A DNA stretch of 64,000 nucleotides from Anaerolineae bacterium (GTDB lineage: Bacteria > Chloroflexota > Anaerolineae > 4572-78 > J111): positions 62,001 to 126,000 of the forward strand of contig JAJVIM010000009.1 of NCBI GenBank assembly GCA_022071955.1, written 5' to 3'. The notes under the pieces were generated by a model, which worked only from the letters and a program-made list of their open reading frames with translations, did no database searches and had not been told where the DNA came from. Position 1 is the stretch's first letter; every line of letters begins with the position of its first letter. The translations under genes were made by a program, and so were the position numbers. Below are positions 17,083-25,551 of this stretch, in pieces.

Positions 17083-19278
17083 TTACACCGTCACCGCCGT
17101 TATATCTTTAATGGTACCGCGATCTTCCAGCGGGATGTCCGCGCCGGCGCGCGCCGGGATTTCGGCGGCGCGGGTAAGCTGCACCCCGCAGACCTTGTAA
17201 TCGGGAATTTTGGCCCGCTTGTCAATGCGGTTGTCGGTGAGCACGTTGGCCGCGGCTTCGGCAAAGTGGAAGGGGATGAAGACCGTGCCCTCCGGCGAGC
17301 GGCCGGTGACCAGCAGCCGCACCGTAATTTTGCCCCGCCGCGAAGCGACATCGACCCACTGGCCGGTTTGCAGGCCCAGCCGGGCGGCGTCGTTGGGGTG
17401 CAGTTCCACGGTGCATTCCGGCCAGATGTCATCGAGCGCGCTGGCGCGGGTCATGGTGCCGCCGTGCCAGTGGTACAGCACCCGGCCGGTGCTGAGAATA
17501 AAGGGATAGTCGGCGTCGGGCAGTTCGCTGCCGGTGCCAAACTCCACGGCAAAAAATTTGCCGCGCCCGCTGGGAAAGTCATCGGCAAAAAGGTAGGGCG
17601 TGCCGGGGTGGTCAAAGGCGGGGCAGGGCCAGTGAACGCCGCCCTCGCGCTCCAGCCGGGCGTAATCAATGCCGCCAAAATCGGGCGTGAGCTGGCGCAT
17701 CTCCTCCCAAATTTCAGACGGGTGCGAATAGTCCCAGCCGGCGGACGAGAGGCCCAGTTCGGCCTCCAGCCGTTTGGCCAGATCGCAGATAATTTGCCAG
17801 TCGGCGCGGGCTTCGCCGGGCGGGTTGATGGCCCGACGCACGCGCTGCACGCGGCGGTCGGAGTTGGTGAAGGTGCCGTCCTTTTCGGCAAAGGCGGCGG
17901 CGGGCAAAATCACGTCGGCAAAAACGTTGGTTTCGTTAAAAAAGATGTCCTGGGCCACAAAAAATTCAAGCTGCTCGATGGCCTCCTGCGCGTGGCGCAG
18001 GTTCGGCTCGCTCATCAGCGGATTTTCGCCCATCACCCACCAGCCTTTCACCTGGCCGGTCAAAATGCCGTCGACCATTTCGGTGACAGTGAGGCCGGGT
18101 TGGGCCGGCAGGCGGCGGGCCGAGTCGCCATCGAACCAGAATTGCTCAAATTTGGCGCGGATGCCGGCGTTGGTCACGCTCTGGTAGGCGGTGAACACGT
18201 TGGGCAGCCCGCCGGAGTCTGAGCAACCCTGCACGTTGTTCTGGCCGCGCAGCGGGTTAAGGCCGGTGCCGGGCTGGCCGACGTGGCCGGTCATCAGCGC
18301 CAGGTTGGTGAGGGTGAGAGTGTTGTCGGTGCCGTGGGTGCTCTGGCTGATGCCCATGCCCCAGTAAAAGGCGGCGCGCCCGGCGGTGGCGTACATGCGG
18401 GCGGCGGCGCGGATGTCGCTGGCCGGCACGCCGCTGACAGACTCGGCCCACTCCGGGGTTTTGTCCTCCAGGCTTTCAATGTACTCGGAAAAGCCCTCGG
18501 TGCGCGCGCCGATGAAATCCTGGTTCATCAACCCTTCTTTAACAATAACGTGGGCCATCGCGTTGAACACAGCCACATCGGTGCCGGGTTTCTGGCGCAG
18601 CCAGAGCGCGGCAAAGCGGGTCATTTCGGTCTGGCGGGGATCAACCACAATCAGTTTGGCCCCGTTTTTGGTGACGGCGTCTTTAAGAAACGTGCTGATC
18701 ACCGGGTGGGTTTCGGTGGTGTTGGAGCCGACGACGATGAAGCACTCCAAATCTTTCATCTCGGCGATGGAGTTGCTCATGGCGCTGGAGCCGATGGCCA
18801 GTTGCAGGCCGGTCACGCTGCCGGCGTGGCACAGCCGGGCGCAGTGGTCCACATTGTTGGTGCCCAGCACGCCGCGCATCAATTTTTGGTGCAGGTAGTT
18901 GTCTTCGTTGGTGGCTTTGGCGCAGGCGTTGGCGGTAATGGCATCTGGCCCGTAGCTCTGGCGAATGCGGGCCAGTCCCTGGGCGGCGGCGGTAAGCGCT
19001 TCGTCCCAGGTGGCCTCGCGCCAGTCGGCGGGGAATTGGGCGGCGGTGCGGTGGCCGGGCCGCGGCGGCGTTTTGCGGATAAGCGGGGTTTTGAGGCGGT
19101 CGGGGTGGTGCACGTAGTCGGCCCCAAAGCGGCCTTTGACGCACAGCCGGCCGTAGTTGGGCGCGGCGTCAAACGGGGCATCGATGCGGAAGATGTGGTC
19201 ATCTTTTACATTGAGCAGCACCTGACAGCCCACACCACAGTACGGACAGGTTGACCGGACAACACGGTCAGCTTTCAT
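17083..19278 (-). CDS. fdhA: formate dehydrogenase catalytic subunit, cysteine type
   Basis: 731 residues. The N-terminal 4Fe-4S motif is CPYCGVGC (C11, C14, C18) plus C46 in LCVKGR. The active-site residue equivalent to Sec is C150 (CARL-C-HAGSVTG), encoded TGC at 18829-18831. The bis-MGD domains follow (NPLRGQNNVQG, GENPLMSEPN, LILSTGRVLYHWH-like, and a molybdopterin dinucleotide-binding C-terminus). Unlike the Sec paralogue at 7737-10616 it has no N-terminal ferredoxin arm, which the separate subunit at 13304-13951 may supply. The ATG at 19278 has GAGGAG upstream. It is the first gene of the minus-strand block, behind a promoter candidate at 19374-19402. FdhF-like formate dehydrogenase is the best reading; a related molybdopterin oxidoreductase of another specificity is possible. 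Confidence 0.92.
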   Translation of the reverse strand: MKADRVVRSTCPYCGVGCQVLLNVKDDHIFRIDAPFDAAPNYGRLCVKGRFGADYVHHPDRLKTPLIRKTPPRPGHRTAAQFPADWREATWDEALTAAAQGLARIRQSYGPDAITANACAKATNEDNYLHQKLMRGVLGTNNVDHCARLCHAGSVTGLQLAIGSSAMSNSIAEMKDLECFIVVGSNTTETHPVISTFLKDAVTKNGAKLIVVDPRQTEMTRFAALWLRQKPGTDVAVFNAMAHVIVKEGLMNQDFIGARTEGFSEYIESLEDKTPEWAESVSGVPASDIRAAARMYATAGRAAFYWGMGISQSTHGTDNTLTLTNLALMTGHVGQPGTGLNPLRGQNNVQGCSDSGGLPNVFTAYQSVTNAGIRAKFEQFWFDGDSARRLPAQPGLTVTEMVDGILTGQVKGWWVMGENPLMSEPNLRHAQEAIEQLEFFVAQDIFFNETNVFADVILPAAAFAEKDGTFTNSDRRVQRVRRAINPPGEARADWQIICDLAKRLEAELGLSSAGWDYSHPSEIWEEMRQLTPDFGGIDYARLEREGGVHWPCPAFDHPGTPYLFADDFPSGRGKFFAVEFGTGSELPDADYPFILSTGRVLYHWHGGTMTRASALDDIWPECTVELHPNDAARLGLQTGQWVDVASRRGKITVRLLVTGRSPEGTVFIPFHFAEAAANVLTDNRIDKRAKIPDYKVCGVQLTRAAEIPARAGADIPLEDRGTIKDITAVTV

Positions 19279-19373
19279 CGTTGAAACTCCTCTATTGATC
19301 TACGATTTTAGAGTTTGGATTTACGCTCGAACAGGTAAATCCGGCATTAGCAAGTTTGCTGAGGTATGTTGAA

Positions 19374-19402
19374 ACTGTAGCAAACTATCGGGCAGAGGTC
19401 AA
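19374..19402 (-). promoter_or_regulatory. promoter candidate for the formate dehydrogenase block
   Basis: On the minus strand TTGACC (19402-19397), 17 bases, TACAGT (19379-19374), about 95 bases before the ATG of the Cys-type fdhA. Sigma-70-like by match only; there is a leader of roughly 90 bases. Confidence 0.45.
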
Positions 19403-19516
19403 ATTATTGGGGCAGATGAACCAGTGCAAAAGATTCTAACTATTTTCAAATTCAACTCACATCAACTTCCGATTGTTATAGATTAAAATTTGATGAGAAA
19501 AAACAAAGGGATAAAA

Positions 19517-20509
19517 ATGAGCCAAACTAACCCAACCAAACCGCTGGCCAGCCTGTCGCTGGATATGGACAACCAATGGTCGTATATGAAAACGCATGGC
19601 GATCCCGGCTGGGAGACGTATCCGTCGTATCTGGATATTCTGGTGCCCCGCGTGTTAAAATTTCTCAACGAGCGCAATCTGACCATCACTTTTTTTGTTG
19701 TAGGGCAGGATGCCGCGCTGGAGAAAAATCACGAAGCGATTAAAGCCATTGCCCGGGCCGGCCACGAAATTGGCAATCACTCCTTTAAACACGAGCAGTG
19801 GCTGCACCTGTATACCGAGCAGGAAATTGACGCCGACCTGGCCAGCGCCGAGGAGCACCTTGAGCGAGTGACCGGCCAGCGCCCGCGCGGTTTTCGTGGG
19901 CCGGGCTTCAGCCTGTCGGCGGCCACACTGCAAGTGCTCTCTAAACGTGGTTATATGTACGATTGCTCCACGTTTCCCACCTATCTGGGGCCGCTGGCGC
20001 GGGCCTATTATTTTATGACGGCCAAACTCACCCCGGAAGAAAAAGAGGAACGCAAAAAGCTGTTTGGCACGCTCAAAGACGGGCTGCGCCCCAACAAACC
20101 CTATCGCTGGAATCTGGCCGGCCGCGAATTGATTGAAATCCCGGTAACCACTATGCCGCTGTTCAAAGTACCCATGCACGCCAGCTACATTTTATATTTG
20201 AGCATCTATTCCCGCGCCCTGGCATTGGCCTACTTTAAGACCGCGCTGACCATGTGCCGGCTGAACAAGGTTCAGCCCTCGCTGCTGCTCCACCCACTCG
20301 ATTTTTTGGGCGGTGACGATGTGAAAGAGCTGGCCTTTTTCCCGGCCATGAACCTGCCCGCCGAAAAGAAACTCCAGATGATGAGCGACATTTTGCGGCT
20401 GTACAGCCAGCACTTTACTCCGGCATCTATGAAACAGCACGCTCTTGAAGTGAGTCGCGCGGTTACGTATCAAACTCTTGAACCTAATTTTGAAACCTAC
20501 CAGGCCTGA
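19517..20509 (+). CDS. polysaccharide deacetylase (NodB-like)
   Basis: 330 residues from the ATG at 19517, which has AAAGGG 6 bases upstream; an ATG and a TTG further up lack a site. NodB homology domain: the catalytic/metal Asp in SLDMDNQW, the metal-binding pair H and H in EIGNHSFKHE, and the RGPGFS segment. It has no signal peptide, so it probably acts in the cytoplasm on a lipid-linked or nucleotide-linked sugar rather than on the finished wall. It is the first gene of the polysaccharide block, and its stop (TGA) overlaps the ATG of the next gene (TGATG at 20507-20511), so the two are translationally coupled. Confidence 0.9.
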   Translation: MSQTNPTKPLASLSLDMDNQWSYMKTHGDPGWETYPSYLDILVPRVLKFLNERNLTITFFVVGQDAALEKNHEAIKAIARAGHEIGNHSFKHEQWLHLYTEQEIDADLASAEEHLERVTGQRPRGFRGPGFSLSAATLQVLSKRGYMYDCSTFPTYLGPLARAYYFMTAKLTPEEKEERKKLFGTLKDGLRPNKPYRWNLAGRELIEIPVTTMPLFKVPMHASYILYLSIYSRALALAYFKTALTMCRLNKVQPSLLLHPLDFLGGDDVKELAFFPAMNLPAEKKLQMMSDILRLYSQHFTPASMKQHALEVSRAVTYQTLEPNFETYQA

Positions 20510-21357
20510 TGAACTGCCCTATTTGCGATCAACCCACTCAACCGATCTTTGAAAAACACGGCTACTGGATTCACGAGTGCCCGGCCTGCCGCCATCGCTG
20601 CGTGAACCTGACTACAACCCATACGCATGTCAGCCAGGTTTACGGCGACGATTATTTTACCGAGGGCGGCGCGGGCTATTCCGATTATCTGGCCGAGGCG
20701 GAGTTAATTACCGCCCATGGCCGGCGTTACGGCCAGATTTTAAGCCGGCATATGCCCCCTGGCCGGATACTGGATGTCGGCGCGGCCGCCGGATTCATCC
20801 TCAAAGGCATTGGTGAGTCTGGCTGGAGCGGGGTGGGACTGGAGCCTAACGCCACCGTGGCCGAGTTTGGCCGCACCCGGCTGGGTATGCAAATTGAGGT
20901 GGGCGCGTTAGAAGATTTTCGCGGCAGCGAGCAGTTTGACCTGGTCAGCATGATCCAGGTAATTCCCCACTTTTATAACCTGCGGCAGGCGCTCGCGGCG
21001 GCGACGAAACTCACTCGGCCCGGCGGCTACTGGCTGATTGAAACCTGGAACAAAGATAGCTGGATGGCTCGCATCATGGGCCAAAACTGGCACGAATATA
21101 GCCCGCCCAGCGTGCTCCACTTTTTTTCACCGCAAACGCTGGCGGCATTGGTTAAACAATTTGGCTTCACGGAAGTTGCTCACGGCCGGCCGGCCAAAAA
21201 AATCAATGGCGGCCATGCCAAATCTTTGCTGCAATACAAATTGAAGAGTCTGCCATTGGGCAAACCGGCTGCCCGGCTTTTGAACCTTGCGCCGGACAAC
21301 CTGGCCATTCCATATCCCAGCTATGATTTATTCTGGGGATTGTATAAGTACAAGTAA
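20509..21357 (+). CDS. zinc-ribbon methyltransferase (Methyltransf_23 type)
   Basis: 282 residues. The N-terminal four-cysteine zinc ribbon is CPIC...CPAC (residues 3-25). A SAM-binding Rossmann domain has motif I ILDVGAAAGFIL and an acidic residue in GVGLEPN. The layout (zinc ribbon, then methyltransferase) is common for enzymes that modify sugars in surface polysaccharide gene sets. It starts one base inside the deacetylase stop codon. The two enzymes probably act on the same glycan (inference). Confidence 0.88.
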   Translation: MNCPICDQPTQPIFEKHGYWIHECPACRHRCVNLTTTHTHVSQVYGDDYFTEGGAGYSDYLAEAELITAHGRRYGQILSRHMPPGRILDVGAAAGFILKGIGESGWSGVGLEPNATVAEFGRTRLGMQIEVGALEDFRGSEQFDLVSMIQVIPHFYNLRQALAAATKLTRPGGYWLIETWNKDSWMARIMGQNWHEYSPPSVLHFFSPQTLAALVKQFGFTEVAHGRPAKKINGGHAKSLLQYKLKSLPLGKPAARLLNLAPDNLAIPYPSYDLFWGLYKYK

Positions 21358-21396
21358 AACGATTTCTTATTCAAACAACCCGCCTCTTCAAGTTAT

Positions 21397-21729
21397 TTGA
21401 TTTGGTGGGCCGGGTTTAGAGAGAGCGATGTTAAGAAAACACCGGGTCATTTTTGGCATTTCATTTTTGCGCACATTCTGCGAGTATTAATCTTATTGAC
21501 TGTTTTCTTGGGGCTGGTATTTACCTTAAAATGGCGAGACTGGTCCACCGCAATTGTATTGATCTTGCCAATTTGCATACATCTTGCTTCTGTCTTTTCG
21601 ATACACGGTCATGAAAGAATGCGGATGACAATCGAGATTTGCCTGATATTGCTGGCAGCTTATACGCTGGTAACTCTTTACAAAACTTATTTCCCAAAAA
21701 GGTTATGCTGCGGAAGAAGCTTGCTTTGA
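21397..21729 (+). pseudogene. membrane fragment, possible C-terminal remnant of a GT-C glycosyltransferase
   Basis: Up to 110 residues from a TTG with no ribosome site. Two hydrophobic segments (LRVLILLTVFLGLVF and STAIVLILPICIHLASVF), then GHERMRMTIEICLILLAAY. The last part resembles the HxERxR-P-membrane end of PMT/ArnT-like glycosyltransferases. No upstream frame carries the rest of such an enzyme: the in-frame codons run back to the stop of the methyltransferase. It may be a decayed gene end, or a small membrane protein. The surroundings (21358-21839) are AT-rich and otherwise empty. Confidence 0.4.
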
Positions 21730-21839
21730 ATTCTATTAACATTTTATCGCAGCCAGATTAGAACAACGATGAGACTTAACAAGCTACTAACAGTTTGTCA
21801 GCTTTTTGTTAAACTGGAGGGTAGTATACCCTCTATCGG

Positions 21840-23669
21840 ATGTCAAACTGTCCTGGAATGTTATTTATGAAGAAAAATTTTTTCCAGTTAACCTATTGGA
21901 AGCCAACAGTCCTGCCATTTGAATTGAAAAACTGGTATGCCGTTATTATGCTAGTGGCGCTTGGTTTACTTGCTTATGGTTTGTGTTTATCTACACCGGC
22001 ATTATTTTCTGACGATTGGGCAATGGCAGTCAGATGGAATATTGAAGATACTTGGCAGTGTCCAAACTGGATGCAGACACGACCACTACGAGCGTGTTAC
22101 GATGTGATGTTGTATCAGGCGTTTGGGCTTAATATTTTTGCTTTTTATATTGTTACAATTATTGTAAACATTCTGATAGCTATTGCGTTCTATTTTATTT
22201 TGGATGACTTACTACCCTCCAATTTTCGTCTGTTTAACATTATTGTGGCCGCATTATTTTTGATATATCCTTCTGACTATACACATGGTTGGTTAGCCGC
22301 CACCAGTGTAAAATTTCCGGTACTACTTTTCCTTATCAGTTTCTTGCTTTTAATATATTTCTGGCGACGCGGGTGGTGGTGGCTTTGGGGTGCAAGCATG
22401 TTACTCCTCCTCATATCGTTGGGATTTTACGAACTCCATGTCGGTTTGGTTCTATTAAGTTCTTCAATTTTATTTTGGCTTGCCCGAGATCGACCGCTGA
22501 ATCATCGTCTGGCAATTTTAACACCCTTAATCATTGTAATCTTGTTTGTATTCTGGTTTATGTTTGGCACCAAATTGGTGGGAATTGTCCAGATTTACAG
22601 TTCCGATCTTGTAACTATATCCCCACAGATTGTAATTCCTCGTATGATTTCTGGCTATCGGATAAGTCTACAATGGGCTTGGACTGAGGCCCTTCTTTAT
22701 TTCTTTCCTGGCCTAACAAACTACAGTTCTCGCACAAACTTGAATGCAACGATAGTATTTGTGCTGATACCATTGTTGGTTGTTGTTCTTGCCAGTTATG
22801 TGGCACGACGGATTTATTCAACTGATAGTTTGGGCATCAACTCGACCAAAGTTAAACAATGGGAAGCGATTACAGGTTTTGCCAGTATCGGGTTGATCGG
22901 CCTGGCTATTATTGGCGCTGGTTATATCCCTGTAATCAGTGCATTTGATGTGTGGGTTGATTACGACATTTCTCGCTATAACAGCCTGGCCAGTATTGGC
23001 GCAGCCTTGGTAATATGTTCACTATTGGCCATTCTGGCAACTTACCTATCCCACACTGGCCGTCAGGCCACGTTTATTTTTTTAGCAGGAATACTGCCTT
23101 TCGTCACACTGGCTCTGTGCGCGCAACTTTCGGTTCAGCAAACCAGATTAGTGGCCTGGCAGCAACAAAAATCAATTTTATATCAATTGTTTCAGTTAGC
23201 ACCTAACTTAAAAGATGATACTGGCGTATATATCTTTGCATCCAGTTATCCAAAAACACTCGGCCCCCGGCCTTTTACCGATGGGGGATTGGGGTTAGGA
23301 ATGACATCGGCTTTAACGATGCTATATGGGAATAACAGCCTGCATGGCCTATTCCATTACGGTGATCCTTCTAAATATTTCACCAAAGAAGGTATCATTC
23401 GAGAAGGACTGGGTTTGATATTGGGTAACCCAAGTCCTACACCTAAACCAGACCCAACTTCAAAAGTTCCCCTAGTAGACGTACCGGTTCTTATCCCTTA
23501 TGAGCATGTGGTTATATTTGAGTACCAACCTCAAAATGGTCAATTAACCTTACTCAAAAAACTTCCAGCCGATTGGGTAAGTGAGTTAGGCTTTAACCCT
23601 GATTTAGGGCTAGACCAAATTATCACTGCCCCATCACCTGACACTCACCTGCGCTGGCTGGTAAAATAG
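21840..23669 (+). CDS. AT-rich multi-pass membrane protein, GT-C-like
   Basis: 609 residues with about 10-12 membrane segments over residues 30-420 and a soluble C-terminal part. An acidic pair in the first loop (FSDDWAMAV) and the aromatic-rich loops resemble GT-C glycosyltransferases that use polyprenyl-phosphate sugars, but I cannot name the family. Its base composition and codon use are clearly more AT-rich than all neighbours, which suggests recent transfer. ATG at 21840, or the Met at codon 7 or 10. It lies within the polysaccharide block and may transfer or export a sugar. Confidence 0.8.
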   Translation: MSNCPGMLFMKKNFFQLTYWKPTVLPFELKNWYAVIMLVALGLLAYGLCLSTPALFSDDWAMAVRWNIEDTWQCPNWMQTRPLRACYDVMLYQAFGLNIFAFYIVTIIVNILIAIAFYFILDDLLPSNFRLFNIIVAALFLIYPSDYTHGWLAATSVKFPVLLFLISFLLLIYFWRRGWWWLWGASMLLLLISLGFYELHVGLVLLSSSILFWLARDRPLNHRLAILTPLIIVILFVFWFMFGTKLVGIVQIYSSDLVTISPQIVIPRMISGYRISLQWAWTEALLYFFPGLTNYSSRTNLNATIVFVLIPLLVVVLASYVARRIYSTDSLGINSTKVKQWEAITGFASIGLIGLAIIGAGYIPVISAFDVWVDYDISRYNSLASIGAALVICSLLAILATYLSHTGRQATFIFLAGILPFVTLALCAQLSVQQTRLVAWQQQKSILYQLFQLAPNLKDDTGVYIFASSYPKTLGPRPFTDGGLGLGMTSALTMLYGNNSLHGLFHYGDPSKYFTKEGIIREGLGLILGNPSPTPKPDPTSKVPLVDVPVLIPYEHVVIFEYQPQNGQLTLLKKLPADWVSELGFNPDLGLDQIITAPSPDTHLRWLVK

Positions 23670-23702
23670 CTGCTGACCCATTTGCAAAAAAGGTATAAAC
23701 CA

Positions 23703-24326
23703 ATGTCCCAACATTTCCTTTCCCACCCCACCGCCGATGTATCACCGCAGGCCAATATTGGTCCCGGTACAAAAATTTGGCAGCACGTTCAGGTGCGAGA
23801 GGGCGCAACTCTGGGCGCTAACTGTATTTTGAGTAAAGGTGTTTACGTTGACGCCGGGGTCGTCATTGGCAATAACGTAAAAATTCAAAATTACGTTTCC
23901 ATTTATCACGGCGTTACCATTGAAGATGGCGTTTTTTGCGGGCCGCACTGCGTATTCACCAACGACAAGGTTCCCCGCGCCATCAACCCCGATGGTTCCC
24001 TCAAAGCCGCTGCGGACTGGATTGTCTCGCCCACCCTGGTCCGGCGCGGCGCATCGATTGGCGCTAATGCCGTGATCGTGTGCGGTATCACCATTGGCCA
24101 GTGGGCGCTGGTTGGCGCCGGCGCGGTGGTTACCAAAGATGTACCCGATTACGGCATTGTTTTGGGTAACCCGGCCCGGCTGCGCGGCTTTGTTTGCCCC
24201 TGCGGTGGCCGTTTAACATTAGATCATCAGACCCAACAAAAAACAGTTGTGGCTCGTTGTGATACGTGCAATCAGCAAATCGCCATTTCCGGCGAAAATT
24301 GGGCGCTTTTGAGTCAAAATTCATAA
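23703..24326 (+). CDS. wbpD: hexapeptide N-acetyltransferase (WbpD/WlbB-like)
   Basis: 207 residues from the ATG at 23703. Left-handed beta-helix repeats ([LIV]-G-x4 type: IGPGTKIWQHVQV, IGNNVKIQNYVSI, IGANAVIVCGITIG) are characteristic of UDP-sugar N-acetyltransferases of the WbpD/WlbB group, which acetylate the 3-amino group of UDP-GlcNAc(3NH2)A. The C-terminus adds a four-cysteine zinc ribbon (CPCG...CDTC) not usual for the short WbpD proteins. The Gfo/Idh oxidoreductase and the 2-epimerase of the same pathway lie close by. Confidence 0.85.
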   Translation: MSQHFLSHPTADVSPQANIGPGTKIWQHVQVREGATLGANCILSKGVYVDAGVVIGNNVKIQNYVSIYHGVTIEDGVFCGPHCVFTNDKVPRAINPDGSLKAAADWIVSPTLVRRGASIGANAVIVCGITIGQWALVGAGAVVTKDVPDYGIVLGNPARLRGFVCPCGGRLTLDHQTQQKTVVARCDTCNQQIAISGENWALLSQNS

Positions 24327-24493
24327 CCGGCAGGCAAATCGGGCTGCCGGTGTTGAGCACCCGCAGCACATTCAATATGAAAGTTTTTTCATAAATCTAA
24401 CTACTTCCTAATAATATTTACATGTCTTTACTATAAAAATCTGATATTCTGACCTCATAGTCAATTTTCTATATATCAAAACAGACAAGGTTT

Positions 24494-25528
24494 ATGAATA
24501 CACAACCCACCCCACTCAACGTAGGAGTCATTGGTGTCGGAGCTATGGGTCCCCGCCATTGCCGCATTTTCTCAAATCTCCACCTCACCCAACTGGCCGG
24601 GGTTTGTGATCTCAACCCCATCGCGGGAAACAGAATCGCGCAACAATTCCACGTTCCCTATTATGCCTCTGTCGACGACCTGCTGGAACACGTTGACGCG
24701 GTCAGCGTGGCGACGCCAACACCATCACACTTTGATATTGCCATGCGCTGTATAGCCAAAGGGGTACACGTGCTCATCGAAAAGCCAATTGCAGCAACTC
24801 TGGAGCAGGCGCACCAGTTGGCCCAAACCGCCGCAGCAAACAACTTGGTGGTTCAGGTTGGTCACATTGAAAGATTCAATCCCACCTATCTGGAACTAAA
24901 AAATGTGGTCGAAGACAAGCGCATCGCCGCCATTAATATGCGCCGCCTGAGCGCCTACCAGGCCAGCAATACAGATGTGGATGTAGTGCTGGATTTGATG
25001 ATTCACGATCTTGATCTGGTTTTGGACATGGTCAACGACACTCCCGCCGCCATTGCCGCCCACGGGTTGAGCGTTTTCACCAACACCATCGATCATGCCA
25101 CCGCCCAACTTAGCTTTGCCAATGGACCGCTGGTAACGCTAACGGCCTCCCGAATCACCGAACAAAAAATCAGAACAATCGAAGTGACCACGCTGGACTC
25201 TTTTGTTGAAGCCAACTTACTCAACAAAAGTGTTACCGTCCACCGCCGAACAGTGAGCGAATATCTGGCCCAAAACCAAAGAGAGGTCAAATATCGGCAG
25301 GAAAGCATTATGGAATGCATCCACGTGCCGGCCATCGAGCCTCTGTTTTCTGAGCTGGATCATTTTGCCAACTGCATCATCAATGGGACACGGCCGCAGG
25401 TATCCGCCCGGGATGGATACCTGGCCTTAAAAATGGCCTTCGATATTCGGGATGCAATTAACAGGGATTTGCCACACCTTGAACGTCCCCTTCAGCAAAA
25501 ATCGATGGCCGTGCCGGTACTGGTCTAA
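24494..25528 (+). CDS. wbpB: Gfo/Idh/MocA oxidoreductase (WbpB/WlbA-like)
   Basis: 344 residues. N-terminal Rossmann fold with GVIGVGAMGPRH, then the family signature EKPIA at about residue 97, and a C-terminal alpha/beta dimerisation domain with conserved H in HIERFNP and LDLMIHDLD. In polysaccharide blocks this type oxidises UDP-GlcNAcA at C3 (WbpB) or works on a related sugar. The WbpD-like gene upstream and WbpI-like gene downstream support that; the aminotransferase WbpE is not in the window. A 167-base gap precedes it. Confidence 0.85.
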   Translation: MNTQPTPLNVGVIGVGAMGPRHCRIFSNLHLTQLAGVCDLNPIAGNRIAQQFHVPYYASVDDLLEHVDAVSVATPTPSHFDIAMRCIAKGVHVLIEKPIAATLEQAHQLAQTAAANNLVVQVGHIERFNPTYLELKNVVEDKRIAAINMRRLSAYQASNTDVDVVLDLMIHDLDLVLDMVNDTPAAIAAHGLSVFTNTIDHATAQLSFANGPLVTLTASRITEQKIRTIEVTTLDSFVEANLLNKSVTVHRRTVSEYLAQNQREVKYRQESIMECIHVPAIEPLFSELDHFANCIINGTRPQVSARDGYLALKMAFDIRDAINRDLPHLERPLQQKSMAVPVLV

Positions 25529-25551
25529 TTCCACGCAACGGGAGGGTTACA

